Shown here piece by piece: positions 25,874 to 34,044 of a stretch of 34,841 nt of DNA. The stretch is from Aeromonas diversa CDC 2478-85. Lineage in GTDB: Bacteria > Pseudomonadota > Gammaproteobacteria > Enterobacterales > Aeromonadaceae. The DNA is taken from contig NZ_CDCE01000011.1 of the NCBI RefSeq assembly GCF_000819805.1, forward strand, positions 66,890 to 101,730. Direction: 5' to 3'. Position 1 is the first letter of the stretch. Each line of letters begins with the position of its first letter. The notes beneath the pieces are model-generated. The model made no database searches and was not told the origin of the DNA. It saw only the letters and a list, made by a program, of their open reading frames with translations. The position numbers were made by a program, and so were the translations under genes.

Positions 25874-25909
25874 GTGCGGCACTCGGGCTCTCGGCCCGAG
25901 ACATCACCC

Positions 25910-26230
25910 TTAGCGCTGGCGACCGTCGCCCAGACCGAAGGGGATGCGATAGTCGCTGCTCTCGTCGCCCAGGCTGACGCTCAGGGTGCCCTGGGTGCGG
26001 GACGGCAGGGCAATCGACTGGGTGCCTGCGCTCTTGGCGGGCACGGCGGCCAGCAGCTCACCGGTGGCATCGCGCACTTCCAGCATGCCGGCGCCGTGTT
26101 GGACGGCATCGCCATGCCACTTCACAAACAGCACGCCCGGGGCGGCGCTGAAGTCGGCCGGCACGGCGGCGTGGGCAAGGCTGGTGGTCATCAGGCCTGC
26201 AACGGCCAGCATCTTGATGAGGGTTCTCAT
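25910..26230 (-). CDS. Small exported protein of unknown function
   Basis: This 106-residue protein has a textbook signal peptide (MRTLIKMLAVAGLMTTSLAHA, cleavage after AHA). The mature part of about 85 residues is beta-rich with no cysteines: FVKWHGDAVQHGAGMLEVRDATGELLAAVPAKS, suggestive of a small beta-sandwich. I do not recognise the family. ATG at 26230 is preceded by a GAGAG element. It is alone, convergent with the amidotransferase-like gene and shares no operon. Confidence 0.82.
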   Translation of the reverse strand: MRTLIKMLAVAGLMTTSLAHAAVPADFSAAPGVLFVKWHGDAVQHGAGMLEVRDATGELLAAVPAKSAGTQSIALPSRTQGTLSVSLGDESSDYRIPFGLGDGRQR

Positions 26231-26555
26231 GTTCGTTTCTCTCTATATGTGTATGTCATTGCCAAGGCCCCATGGGCCCGAATCAATGCATCCTTGCGAG
26301 AGGTCATTCAAATATTATGTTGCTCCTTCACATCCGCCACCGATTGAATTCTTGGGGTGCGCGTCTGTAACAACGGATTATTTGGCCACTTGGCACTCCG
26401 GCCTAAGCGATGAGTGCATGGTAACGGGGCACAGCCCCCATTGTTAGCGAGTTAATCTGGAACAGACATTCGAAATTTTTGAATTAGCTGTACATCCCGG
26501 ATTCAGAGAGCGCAGGCGGCCAACAGCAAGGGCAGGAAGCCCTGCCCTCGCGCCT
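26231..26555. other. Gap between the small exported-protein gene and maa
   Basis: These 325 bp are moderately AT-rich. They hold a short GGGGC-ACA-GCCCC hairpin at 26426-26438 and a GC-rich hairpin at 26529-26548 near the maa end. The side near 26230 should contain the promoter of the small exported-protein gene. I see no gene. Confidence 0.5.
26529..26548 (-). terminator. Weak terminator-like hairpin after maa
   Basis: AGGGCAGG (26529-26536) pairs with CCTGCCCT (26541-26548) around AAGC, 7 bp past the maa stop. On the minus strand TTGCTGTTGG follows rather than a T-run, so termination may be inefficient. Confidence 0.5.
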
Positions 26556-27161
26556 TTATGCGTCGCCCAGCTCTTCGGGCGTCATGGGCCGCAGCACCTT
26601 GCAGGGGTTGCCGGCCGCCACCACGCCCGCCGGCACATCCCTGGTCACCACGGAGCCGGCGCCGATCACGCTGTTGTCCCCAATGGTGACGCCGGGGCAG
26701 ATGACTGTGCTCCCGCCCACCCAGACGTTGTGGCCGATGCGCACCGGCTTGCCGAACTCCACCCCCTTGATGCGCGGCGCCACCGCCACCGGGTGAGCGG
26801 CGGTGTAGATCTGCACCCCGGGCGCCAGCAGCACGTTGTCGCCGATGTGCACCTCGCACACGTCGAGGATGGTGCAGCCCACGTTGGCGTAGAAGTTCTC
26901 GCCGACGAAGATGTTGGCCCCGTAGTCGCAAAAGAAGGGCGGGTTGATGGCGCACTCCTTGCCACGGCCGCCCAGCAGTTCATGGAGCAGGGCATCGCGC
27001 GCCGGTTTCTCCTGCCAGTGGGTGTTGAAGGTGTGATAGAGCCTGCGGCAGCGCTCGCGCGCCGCTTTGAGCTCGGGGTCGCCCGCATCATAGGGCTCCC
27101 CCGCCACCATCTTCTGCCACTCGGGGCTGCGCACCGCCGCCTTCATCATCACCTCGCTCAT
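26556..27161 (-). CDS. maa: Maltose/galactoside O-acetyltransferase family protein
   Basis: This 201-residue hexapeptide-repeat (left-handed beta-helix) acetyltransferase resembles E. coli Maa, which acetylates glucose and maltose with acetyl-CoA. An N-terminal Mac domain (KMVAGEPYDAGDPELKAARERCRRLYHTFN) is followed by the beta-helix with FFCDYGANIFVGENFYANVGCTILD, the catalytic-His segment IYTAAHPVAVAPR, and IGDNSVIGAGSVVTRDVP with GNPCKVLR. It starts only 3 bp after the treC stop on the same strand, so it is the last gene of the trehalose operon. A role in acetylating excess glucose released by TreC is inferred. nodL- or lacA-like specificity cannot be excluded. Confidence 0.9.
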   Translation of the reverse strand: MSEVMMKAAVRSPEWQKMVAGEPYDAGDPELKAARERCRRLYHTFNTHWQEKPARDALLHELLGGRGKECAINPPFFCDYGANIFVGENFYANVGCTILDVCEVHIGDNVLLAPGVQIYTAAHPVAVAPRIKGVEFGKPVRIGHNVWVGGSTVICPGVTIGDNSVIGAGSVVTRDVPAGVVAAGNPCKVLRPMTPEELGDA

Positions 27162-27164
27162 CGC

Positions 27165-28826
27165 CTACTCCACCAGCCAGATCAGGGATTCATAAGGGCG
27201 CAGCATACCCGATTGCGGCCGGGCCGGGCTATCTGGGTAGTTGCCAAGCAGCAGGCGCCCCTTGCCGGTGGCCAGCTCCTCCGGCAGGGCGAAGGTGGCC
27301 GGCTCGCCGTAGAAGTTGCTCACCACCAGCAGGGTCTGACCGTCGGCGCGGCGGGCATAGGCCCAGATCTGCGAATGCCCCGCCAGCAGCTCCTGATAAT
27401 CCCCCTGAGTGAAGATAGGATGGGCCTTGCGCAGGCGGATCAAATCCCGGTAGTGCCAGAACACCGAGTCGGTGTCGGCCAGCGCCGCCTCGGCATTGAT
27501 CATCAGGTAGTTGCCGGCGGGCTTGAGCCAGGGGGTGCCACTGGTGAAGCCCGCATTGGCCGCAGCGCTCCACTGCATGGGCGTGCGGGAGTTGTCACGG
27601 GACTTGGCGCCGAGGATGGCCAGGATCTCGGCCTCGCTCACGCCTTCAGCCTGCTTGATGGCGAAGATGTTGCGGCTCTCCACGTCCTGATAGTCATCGA
27701 TGCACTGATAGCCGGGGTTGGTCATGCCGATCTCCTCCCCCTGATAGATGTAGGGGGTGCCCTGCAAGCCGTGCAGTGTGCTGGCCAGCATCTTGGCGGC
27801 AACCACGCGATGTTCGCCCTCGTCACCGAAGCGGGAGACGATGCGCGGCTGATCGTGGTTGCACCAGAACAGGGCCGACCACCCCTTGCCGTGCATGCCG
27901 CTCTGCCAGTGGTTGAAGATGCGCTTGAGCTCGAGGAAATCGAACGGCGCCTTGGTCCACTTGTCGCCATTGGGGTAGTCCACCTTCAGATGGTGGAAGT
28001 TGAACACCATGGAGAGCTCGGAGCCATCCAGCGCGCCATAGCGCTGGCAGTGCTCCAGCGAAGTAGAGGACATCTCCCCCACCGTCATGGCGCCGACCGG
28101 GGCAAAGACGTCGCGACTCACGTCCTGCAAAAATTCGTGGATGCGCGGCCCGTCGGTGTAGAAGCGGCGGCCATCGCCACTGTCGTCGCTCGGGAACGCT
28201 TGATCCTTGGAGATGAGGTTGATGACGTCGAGCCGGAAACCGTCCACCCCCTTCTTGGCCCAGAAGTGGATGATGTTTTTCACCTCGGCGCGTACCGCCG
28301 GGTTTTCCCAGTTGAGATCCGCCTGCTCGCGGGCAAACAGGTGCAGGTAGTACTGACCGGTGAGCTCATCGAGCTCCCAGGCGCTGCCGCCAAATTTGGA
28401 TTGCCAGTTGTTGGGCACACCGCCATCCACCGGATCGCGCCAGATGTAGTAGTCGCGGTAGGGGCTGTTTTTATCCCCCAGCGCCGACTTGAACCAGGCG
28501 TGCTCGGTGGAGGTGTGGTTGACGACGATGTCCATCACGATGCGGATGTCGCGCGCGTGGGCGGCGGCCAAGAGTGCCTCGAAATCGGCCATGGTGCCGT
28601 AGGCAGGGTCGATGGCAAGGTAGTCGGCAATGTCGTAGCCGTTGTCCACCTGCGGGGAGACGTAAACCGGGGTCAGCCAGAGGGCATCGACACCGAGGGT
28701 CTTGAGATAGTCGAGGCGGGCCATGATCCCCTTGAGATCGCCGGTGCCACGGGCAGCGGAATCCTGAAAGCTCTTGGGGTAAATCTGGTAAATCACGGCG
28801 CTCTGCCACCAGGGTGTTTGGCTCAT
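27165..28826 (-). CDS. treC: Trehalose-6-phosphate hydrolase
   Basis: TreC splits trehalose 6-phosphate into glucose and glucose 6-phosphate in the cytoplasm. The 553-residue GH13 enzyme is of family length. Conserved regions are visible: DIVVNHTS (region I), [10 protein letters not shown] with the nucleophile Asp (II), VGEMSS with the general-acid Glu (III) and FWCNHDQPR with the transition-state Asp (IV); [20 protein letters not shown] is typical of the oligo-1,6-glucosidase/TreC group. ATG at 28826 gives [20 protein letters not shown]. It follows treB after 68 bp, with a strong hairpin between, and precedes maa by 3 bp. Confidence 0.95.
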   Translation of the reverse strand: MSQTPWWQSAVIYQIYPKSFQDSAARGTGDLKGIMARLDYLKTLGVDALWLTPVYVSPQVDNGYDIADYLAIDPAYGTMADFEALLAAAHARDIRIVMDIVVNHTSTEHAWFKSALGDKNSPYRDYYIWRDPVDGGVPNNWQSKFGGSAWELDELTGQYYLHLFAREQADLNWENPAVRAEVKNIIHFWAKKGVDGFRLDVINLISKDQAFPSDDSGDGRRFYTDGPRIHEFLQDVSRDVFAPVGAMTVGEMSSTSLEHCQRYGALDGSELSMVFNFHHLKVDYPNGDKWTKAPFDFLELKRIFNHWQSGMHGKGWSALFWCNHDQPRIVSRFGDEGEHRVVAAKMLASTLHGLQGTPYIYQGEEIGMTNPGYQCIDDYQDVESRNIFAIKQAEGVSEAEILAILGAKSRDNSRTPMQWSAAANAGFTSGTPWLKPAGNYLMINAEAALADTDSVFWHYRDLIRLRKAHPIFTQGDYQELLAGHSQIWAYARRADGQTLLVVSNFYGEPATFALPEELATGKGRLLLGNYPDSPARPQSGMLRPYESLIWLVE

Positions 28827-28859
28827 GGGTCTTGCTCTTGTCTCGAATGAAAAAGGGAG

Positions 28860-28883
28860 AGGGCGACCCCTGCGGGTCGCCCT
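28860..28883 (-). terminator. Hairpin between treB and treC (possible partial terminator)
   Basis: AGGGCGACCC (28860-28869) pairs with GGGTCGCCCT (28874-28883) around CTGC; on the minus strand CTCCCTTTTTC follows. This 10-bp stem with a trailing T-run could stop some transcripts after treB, or protect its 3' end. Confidence 0.65.
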
Positions 28884-28894
28884 GATGTGTGGAG

Positions 28895-30325
28895 TCAAGC
28901 GCTGGCCTTAGCCAGCTTGCCGGCCGCCTGTTGGCGCTGGTAAACCAGCAGAGTCAGCACGATAGGCACGACGATGGCCACCAGCATGGCGATGGCATAG
29001 ACGGCCCAGTATTGCGGCTGGATGGAGAGGATGCCCGGCAGGCCCCCTACCCCGATGCCGTTGGCCATCACTCCGGCGAAGCCGCAGATGAGGGCCGCGA
29101 GGCTGGAGCCCACCATGGCGCACAGCATGGGGAACTTGTACTTGAGGTTGATGCCGTACATGGCCGGCTCGGTCACCCCCAGATAGGCGGAGATGGCGGC
29201 AGGCACCGAGATCTCCCGCTCGTTCTCCTTGCGGCTGATGAGGATGATGCCGACCACGGCAGAGGCCTGGGCGATATTGGAGAGGGCGATCAGCGGCCAG
29301 ATCGGGGTGCCCCCCATGCTCTGCATCAGCTGCAGATCCACCGCGTTGGTGGTGTGGTGGATGCCGGTGATGACCAGGGGCGCATAGAGGAAGCCAAACA
29401 GGGCGGCACCGATGGGGGCAAAGGAGCCGGTCATGGCGGCCTTGGCGGCAAAGCCGACGCCGTCACCCAGCCAGCGCCCGAACGGACCGATAAAGGCGTG
29501 GGCCACGATCACCGCCAGCAGCAGAGAAACGAACGGCACAATCACCAGATAGAGGTAGGCCGGAATGATGCGCTTCAAGTTGGTCTCCACCCAGGCGAGG
29601 AAGACGCCCGCCAGCAGGGCCGGGATGACCTGCGCCTGATAACCCACCTTCTGGATCACGAACAGACCGAAGTCCCACACCTCGGGAGTCTGCTGGCCGA
29701 TGCCGTAGGCGTTCATCAGCTGGGGCGACACCAGCGTGATACCGAGCACGATACCCAGGATCTCGGAGCCGCCCATCTTCTTGACCGCAGACCAGCAGAC
29801 GCCCACCGGCAGGAAGTGGAAGATGGCCTCACCCAGCAGCCAGAGGAAGGCGTGCACCTGAGCCCAGAACTGGCTGATCTCGGTGAGGGTGTGGGTGCCA
29901 TCGTCGAACATCTTGATGTCGCCGATGACGTTGCGAAAGCCCAGGATCAGACCGCCGGTGATGATGGCCGGCAGCAGGGGCACGAAGATCTCCGCCAGGT
30001 GGGAGATGCCCCGCTCCAGCGGATTCATGTTCTGGCGCGCCGCCTGCTTGGCGACCTCCTTGCTACCGCCGCTGACGCCGATCTCTTCGGTCAGCGCCTT
30101 GTACCACTGCTCCACCTCGTTGCCGATGACCACCTGGAACTGGCCGCCCTGAGTGAAGCTTCCCTTCACCGCAGGTATGGTCTCGATGGCCTTGCTGTCG
30201 GCCTTGGTCGGATCGTTCAGGACGAAGCGCAGCCGGGTCAGGCAGTGGCTGACGGTTGCGATGTTCTCCTTGCCACCGATCTTGTCGATGAGCGTGGCCA
30301 GGTGCTGAGTGTTGATCTTGGTCAT
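28895..30325 (-). CDS. treB: PTS trehalose transporter subunit IIBC
   Basis: TreB imports trehalose and phosphorylates it to trehalose 6-phosphate. The 476-residue protein has an N-terminal EIIB domain with the phosphocysteine at Cys28 (ATVSHCLTRLRF) and a C-terminal EIIC membrane domain from about residue 100 (ERGISHLAEIFVPLLPAIITGG) including GITEP-like YLGVTEPAMYGINL. No EIIA domain is fused, so it must borrow the glucose EIIA (Crr), as in E. coli. ATG at 30325 begins MTKINTQHLATLID. The 163 bp between treR and treB contain two operator palindromes. It is first gene of treB-treC-maa. Confidence 0.96.
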   Translation of the reverse strand: MTKINTQHLATLIDKIGGKENIATVSHCLTRLRFVLNDPTKADSKAIETIPAVKGSFTQGGQFQVVIGNEVEQWYKALTEEIGVSGGSKEVAKQAARQNMNPLERGISHLAEIFVPLLPAIITGGLILGFRNVIGDIKMFDDGTHTLTEISQFWAQVHAFLWLLGEAIFHFLPVGVCWSAVKKMGGSEILGIVLGITLVSPQLMNAYGIGQQTPEVWDFGLFVIQKVGYQAQVIPALLAGVFLAWVETNLKRIIPAYLYLVIVPFVSLLLAVIVAHAFIGPFGRWLGDGVGFAAKAAMTGSFAPIGAALFGFLYAPLVITGIHHTTNAVDLQLMQSMGGTPIWPLIALSNIAQASAVVGIILISRKENEREISVPAAISAYLGVTEPAMYGINLKYKFPMLCAMVGSSLAALICGFAGVMANGIGVGGLPGILSIQPQYWAVYAIAMLVAIVVPIVLTLLVYQRQQAAGKLAKASA

Positions 30326-30377
30326 CGGGTCTTCCCTCTGTGACGCCGCATGGTGTGCATTACCCTGTGGGCTGGTT

Positions 30378-30393
30378 TTGGAATCGTTCCCAA
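30378..30393. promoter_or_regulatory. TreR operator, proximal (imperfect)
   Basis: TTGGAATCGTTCCCAA has the right half and CG centre of the perfect site at 30425-30438 but differs at two left-half positions. It lies 53 bp upstream of the treB start. The spacing between the two centres is 46 bp. Confidence 0.75.
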
Positions 30394-30424
30394 ACAAGAT
30401 GAAACAGAAGTCACCGCGCAGCAA

Positions 30425-30438
30425 TGGGAACGTTCCCA
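30425..30438. promoter_or_regulatory. TreR operator, distal (perfect palindrome)
   Basis: TGGGAACGTTCCCA is a perfect 14-bp palindrome with the central CG typical of LacI/GalR operators, about 100 bp upstream of treB. It is almost certainly bound by the TreR encoded next door. Confidence 0.85.
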
Positions 30439-30488
30439 ATTTGGGGTTGTGGTCACAAAAAGCGCAGCCTGCCCTGCTGGTATCAAGG

Positions 30489-31433
30489 CTAGGTCAGGCT
30501 GGGGGCTATGGTGGCTTGGGGGGGGTGACCAGACTCGATCTGTCCCAGCAGCTGGCGCGCGGCCTGCACGCCGGCACCCTTGTAGCCGAGATCCAGGCTC
30601 TGTGCGTTGGGAAACAGGAAACCGAGCAGGGGGTTGTTACCAAGGCCGGTGACCCGCACCTCGCTGCGTCCCTGCTCCTGCAGGTACTTGGCGGCGCCGA
30701 TGGCCAGGGTGTCGCTGGCGCAGACCAGGGCCCGGGTGGCCGGGGTGAGCAGCTCGGCGGCCAGGCGATAGCCGCTCTGGTGGGAGAGATCCCCGAGCGC
30801 CAGCCGAGGGGTCAGGCCGTGTTCGGCGCAACAACTCAGGTAGGCATCGCGCCGCCGCGCTCCGGTGGTGAGATCCGCCTCGTCCACCCCCAGATAGGCT
30901 ATCTCACGCACGCCGTCGGCAAGCAAGCCTCCCATCATGGTGCGGATGGCCCCCTCGTCGTCGAAGCAGACCGAGGAGAAGCCCGGCGCCTCGCGCGCCA
31001 CCAGCACCAACTTATCCCGATACGGGCTCATGGCGGCGTAGTCGAGATCGTTGAAGGCAAACAGAATGATGCCATCCACCCCGCGCCGCTCCAGCACCGC
31101 CAGATGCTCCTCGACCTTGGCGGGGGAGAACTTGCTCTCCATCAGCACGGCGTCGTACCCCTCGCCGTAGAGGGTCTCGAGCATGCCGCGCACCGCCTGG
31201 TTCTCCGAGCCCGAGTCGAGCCGCGAGACTATGATGCCGACCACCCTCTGACTCTGGCTGCGCATGGCGCGTGCTGACTTGCACGGGGTGAAGCCGTGCT
31301 GGTCGATCACCTGCTCGACCCGCACCCGGGTCTCCTCCTTGACTCTGGGATCGCGGTTCAATACCCGAGAGACGGTCGACTTGCCGACCCCACAGAGGCG
31401 GGCGATATCGAGGATGGTGAGCTTCTTTTCCAT
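30489..31433 (-). CDS. treR: Trehalose operon repressor (LacI family)
   Basis: TreR represses the tre genes and is relieved by trehalose 6-phosphate. The 314-residue protein has the LacI HTH (LTILDIARLCGVGKSTVSRVLN), the hinge region HGFTPCKSARAMR, and a periplasmic-binding-like core closely collinear with E. coli TreR (SENQAVRGMLETLYGEGYDAVLMESKFSP, then FSSVCFDDEGAI and YLGVDEADLTTGARRRDAYL). ATG at 31433 is used. It is transcribed in the same direction as treB, 163 bp upstream, with the operators between them, and divergent from the AEC transporter. Confidence 0.96.
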   Translation of the reverse strand: MEKKLTILDIARLCGVGKSTVSRVLNRDPRVKEETRVRVEQVIDQHGFTPCKSARAMRSQSQRVVGIIVSRLDSGSENQAVRGMLETLYGEGYDAVLMESKFSPAKVEEHLAVLERRGVDGIILFAFNDLDYAAMSPYRDKLVLVAREAPGFSSVCFDDEGAIRTMMGGLLADGVREIAYLGVDEADLTTGARRRDAYLSCCAEHGLTPRLALGDLSHQSGYRLAAELLTPATRALVCASDTLAIGAAKYLQEQGRSEVRVTGLGNNPLLGFLFPNAQSLDLGYKGAGVQAARQLLGQIESGHPPQATIAPSLT

Positions 31434-31538
31434 GGGCAGCACTGACGCGAGGGGAAGGGCCCTATTGTTGTGATTTGCCCCCACAAAAACAAGCCGTTGG
31501 AGTTAGAATGGCCGCCTCTTCCTCTCAAGGACAGGACG

Positions 31539-32489
31539 ATGGATCTGCTCGCCAGTCTGAACTTCTCCCTCTCCATTACCGGCCCCATCTGCCTGGTGCT
31601 GCTGCTCGGCATCGCCCTCAAGCGGCTGGGGCTGCTGCCCGAGAGCTTCATCGAGTCGGCCTCGCGCCTGGTGTTCCAGGTCACCCTGCCGGCGCTTCTG
31701 TTCCTCAGCATGGTGCGCACCGATTTTGCGACCATGCCAAGCCCCTGGCTCATCGTCTACGGCCTGCTCGGCACCCTCGCCGGCTTCCTGCTGCTGGAGT
31801 GGCTGGCGGCGCGCTGCATCGCCGCACGCGCCCTGCGCGGCATCTTCGTGCAGGGGAGCTTTCGCGGCAACATGGGGATCATGGGGCTGGCCTTCGTGCA
31901 AAACGCCTACGGACCCGAGGGGATCGGCGCCGCCGCCCTCTATGTGGGGGCGGTCACCGTGCTCTATAACATCCTCGCCGTCATTACCCTGACCCGCAGC
32001 CTGGGGGGCGGGCGCGGCACTCGCTCCATCCTCAAGGGGATCGCCAAAAACCCCCTTATCATCGCCATCGTTGCGGCGTTACCGTTTGGCCTGCTCGGGG
32101 TCCAGCTGCCGCCCCTGCTGCTCACCACCGGCAACTACTTTGCCAACATGACCCTGCCGCTGGCCCTGCTCTGCACCGGCGCCAGCCTCAACCTGCAGGC
32201 CCTGCGCGGCGGGGCCTTGCTCACCGGCTGGGCCACCGCCAACCGCCTGCTGCTGTTCCCCCTGCTGATGGTGAGCGGCGCCGCCCTGCTCGGTTTCAAC
32301 CATCAGGCTCTCGGCATCCTGTTTCTGGTGAGCTCAACCCCGACCGCCGCCGCCAGCTATGTGATGACTCGCGCCATGGGCGGCGACAGCGCCCTGGCCG
32401 CCAGCATCATCGCCGTCACCACCCTGGGCTCGCTGGTCACCACCAGCCTGGGGGCCGCCCTGATGAACTATCTGGGGCTGATGGCTTGA
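31539..32489 (+). CDS. AEC-family transporter (auxin efflux carrier superfamily)
   Basis: This 316-residue protein has about ten hydrophobic helices in two five-helix halves. Family features include the N-terminal ICLVLLLGIALKRLGLLPESF, the conserved FRGNMGIMGLAF in the first half, and a C-terminal half with SSTPTAAASYVMTRAMGGD. Bacterial members move organic acids such as malate or malonate, or are of unknown substrate. ATG at 31539 lies behind AAGGACAGGA. It is divergent from treR across 105 bp and is followed after 55 bp by the HMA-domain gene. Confidence 0.9.
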   Translation: MDLLASLNFSLSITGPICLVLLLGIALKRLGLLPESFIESASRLVFQVTLPALLFLSMVRTDFATMPSPWLIVYGLLGTLAGFLLLEWLAARCIAARALRGIFVQGSFRGNMGIMGLAFVQNAYGPEGIGAAALYVGAVTVLYNILAVITLTRSLGGGRGTRSILKGIAKNPLIIAIVAALPFGLLGVQLPPLLLTTGNYFANMTLPLALLCTGASLNLQALRGGALLTGWATANRLLLFPLLMVSGAALLGFNHQALGILFLVSSTPTAAASYVMTRAMGGDSALAASIIAVTTLGSLVTTSLGAALMNYLGLMA

Positions 32490-32544
32490 CCTTGCCCCGA
32501 CCGGCAGGAAGAGGATGACCGGGTTACCCACAGGAGGAAGCACG

Positions 32545-32751
32545 ATGATCGAACTGAAGGTTGAGGGGATGTCTTGCGGTGGCTGCGCCGCCTCTCTCGA
32601 GCGGGCCCTGGGCGCCCAGCCCGGCGTCACCGCCGTGAAGGTGGATTTTGCCAGCGCCACCGCCCGCATCGAGGGCGAGGTCGAGCGTGCGGCCCTGATC
32701 GCCCTCATCGAGGCCCAGGGATTTCACGCCAACTTAAACACCACTTTATAG
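32545..32751 (+). CDS. Stand-alone heavy-metal-associated (HMA) domain protein
   Basis: This 68-residue cytoplasmic protein is a single HMA domain with the metal-binding motif GMSCGGC (C-x-x-C) and ferredoxin-like beta-alpha-beta spacing through GVTAVKVDFASATARIEGEVERAALIALIEAQGF. It resembles the CopZ copper chaperones. AGGAGG lies 7 nt upstream of ATG at 32545. No copper ATPase or CueR-type regulator is adjacent; its neighbours are an AEC transporter and an asparaginase, so its metal partner must be elsewhere. Confidence 0.9.
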   Translation: MIELKVEGMSCGGCAASLERALGAQPGVTAVKVDFASATARIEGEVERAALIALIEAQGFHANLNTTL

Positions 32752-32790
32752 GTATAAAATAGGTTAAAGTTCTGTATCAACCTGTTTTTT

Positions 32791-32806
32791 GGTGAGTTCA
32801 ATCACA
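32791..32806 (+). promoter_or_regulatory. Probable CRP site upstream of asparaginase
   Basis: GGTGA-N6-TCACA differs from the CRP consensus at one base. It lies about 70 bp before the ansB ATG. E. coli ansB is controlled by CRP and FNR, so the site fits; I found no convincing complete FNR site here. Confidence 0.6.
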
Positions 32807-32868
32807 ACGAACCGGGGATTAATGAGAAAAAATGCTGCGGTCTACCATCACAATAAGGAAGTCGCAGC

Positions 32869-33927
32869 ATGTCCCTACCCCTTCGCAAGAGCCTGATCGC
32901 CGCCGTCCTCGGCATGACCCTCTCCCCTCTGGCCTTCGCCCTGCCGAGCGTGCACATCCTGGCCACCGGCGGCACCATCGCCGGCGCCGGCCAGTCCGCC
33001 ACCCAGTCCAACTACGAGGCGGGTAAGGTCGCCATCGACACCCTGATCGCCGCCGTGCCCGAGATGAAGAAGGTGGCCGACGTGCAGGGAGAGCAGGTGG
33101 TCAAGATCGGCTCCCAGGACATGAACGACCAGGTGTGGCTCACGCTCGCCAAGCGGGTCAACGAGCTGCTGGCCAAGGATGACGTTGACGGCATCGTCAT
33201 CACCCACGGCACCGACACCATGGAAGAGACCGCCTACTTCCTGAACCTCACCGTCAAGAGCGACAAGCCGGTGGTGCTGGTCGGCGCCATGCGCCCCTCC
33301 ACCGCCATGAGTGCCGACGGCCCCATGAACCTCTACAACGCCGTGGTCACCGCCTCCGACCCCGCCTCCAAGGGGCGCGGCGTCATGGTCGCCATGAACG
33401 ACACCGTGCTCGACGCCCGTGACGTCACCAAGACCAACACCACAGGGGTGCAGACCTTCGCCTCCCCCAACTTCGGGCCCCTTGGCTACATCCACAACGG
33501 CAAGATCGACTATCAGCGCAGCCCGGCTCGCCAGCACACCAGCCAGACCCCGTTTGACGTGAGCAAGCTCGACAAGCTGCCCCAGGTCGGCATCGTCTAC
33601 AGCTATGCCAACGCCTCAGAGCTGCCGGCCAAGGCTCTGGTGGATGCCAAGTTTGACGGCATCGTCAGCGCCGGGGTGGGCAACGGAAACCTCTACCACA
33701 CCCTGTTCGACACCCTGGCCAAGGCCAGCGAGAAGGGGATCCGTGTGGTACGTTCCGCCCGCGTGCCGACCGGCTCCACCACCCTGGATGCCGAGATCGA
33801 TGACGCCAAGTACGGCTTCGTCGCCGCCGAGAGCCTCAACCCGCAGAAGGCGCGGGTGCTGCTGATGCTCTCCCTCACCCAGACCAAGGATCCCAAGCAG
33901 ATCCAGCAGTACTTCCAGCAGTACTGA
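32869..33927 (+). CDS. ansB: Periplasmic L-asparaginase, type II
   Basis: AnsB hydrolyses asparagine to aspartate and ammonia in the periplasm. The 352-residue protein has a signal peptide ending near SPLAFA, then the two catalytic threonine motifs: ATGGTIAG (nucleophile Thr36) and THGTDTMEET (Thr115-Asp116). VGAMRPSTAMSADGP is typical of the periplasmic high-affinity class. AAGGAAG precedes the ATG. A CRP-like site upstream and a hairpin downstream suggest a single-gene unit. The product can feed anaerobic respiration through aspartate and fumarate. Confidence 0.96.
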   Translation: MSLPLRKSLIAAVLGMTLSPLAFALPSVHILATGGTIAGAGQSATQSNYEAGKVAIDTLIAAVPEMKKVADVQGEQVVKIGSQDMNDQVWLTLAKRVNELLAKDDVDGIVITHGTDTMEETAYFLNLTVKSDKPVVLVGAMRPSTAMSADGPMNLYNAVVTASDPASKGRGVMVAMNDTVLDARDVTKTNTTGVQTFASPNFGPLGYIHNGKIDYQRSPARQHTSQTPFDVSKLDKLPQVGIVYSYANASELPAKALVDAKFDGIVSAGVGNGNLYHTLFDTLAKASEKGIRVVRSARVPTGSTTLDAEIDDAKYGFVAAESLNPQKARVLLMLSLTQTKDPKQIQQYFQQY

Positions 33928-33942
33928 TCGGCCAACCGGCGC

Positions 33943-33965
33943 GAGGGCGGGCCTGTCCCGCCCTC
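33943..33965 (+). terminator. Terminator after ansB
   Basis: GAGGGCGGG (33943-33951) pairs with CCCGCCCTC (33957-33965) around CCTGT, followed by TCTCTTT. Confidence 0.75.
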
Positions 33966-34044
33966 TCTCTTTGGTGTGTCAAAAACAAATTGGCACACCC
34001 TTTGCTGTAATGGGTCCAGGTGCCATCGTTTGGAAGGAAAAGAG

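Noticed and set aside
26730..28850. 706-codon open frame on the plus strand opposite treC and maa
   Set aside because: Shadow of two clearly identified genes; low-complexity composition and no motif.
28889..30343. 484-codon open frame opposite treB
   Set aside because: Shadow frame of treB; dominated by Asp, His, Gly and Gln runs.
30300..30420. treB promoter -35/-10 pair
   Set aside because: TTGCTG with a 17-bp spacer is followed by CATCTT, too poor a -10 to call.
32752..32790. FNR site upstream of ansB
   Set aside because: Only a right half-site (ATCAA) is visible; the left half does not match.
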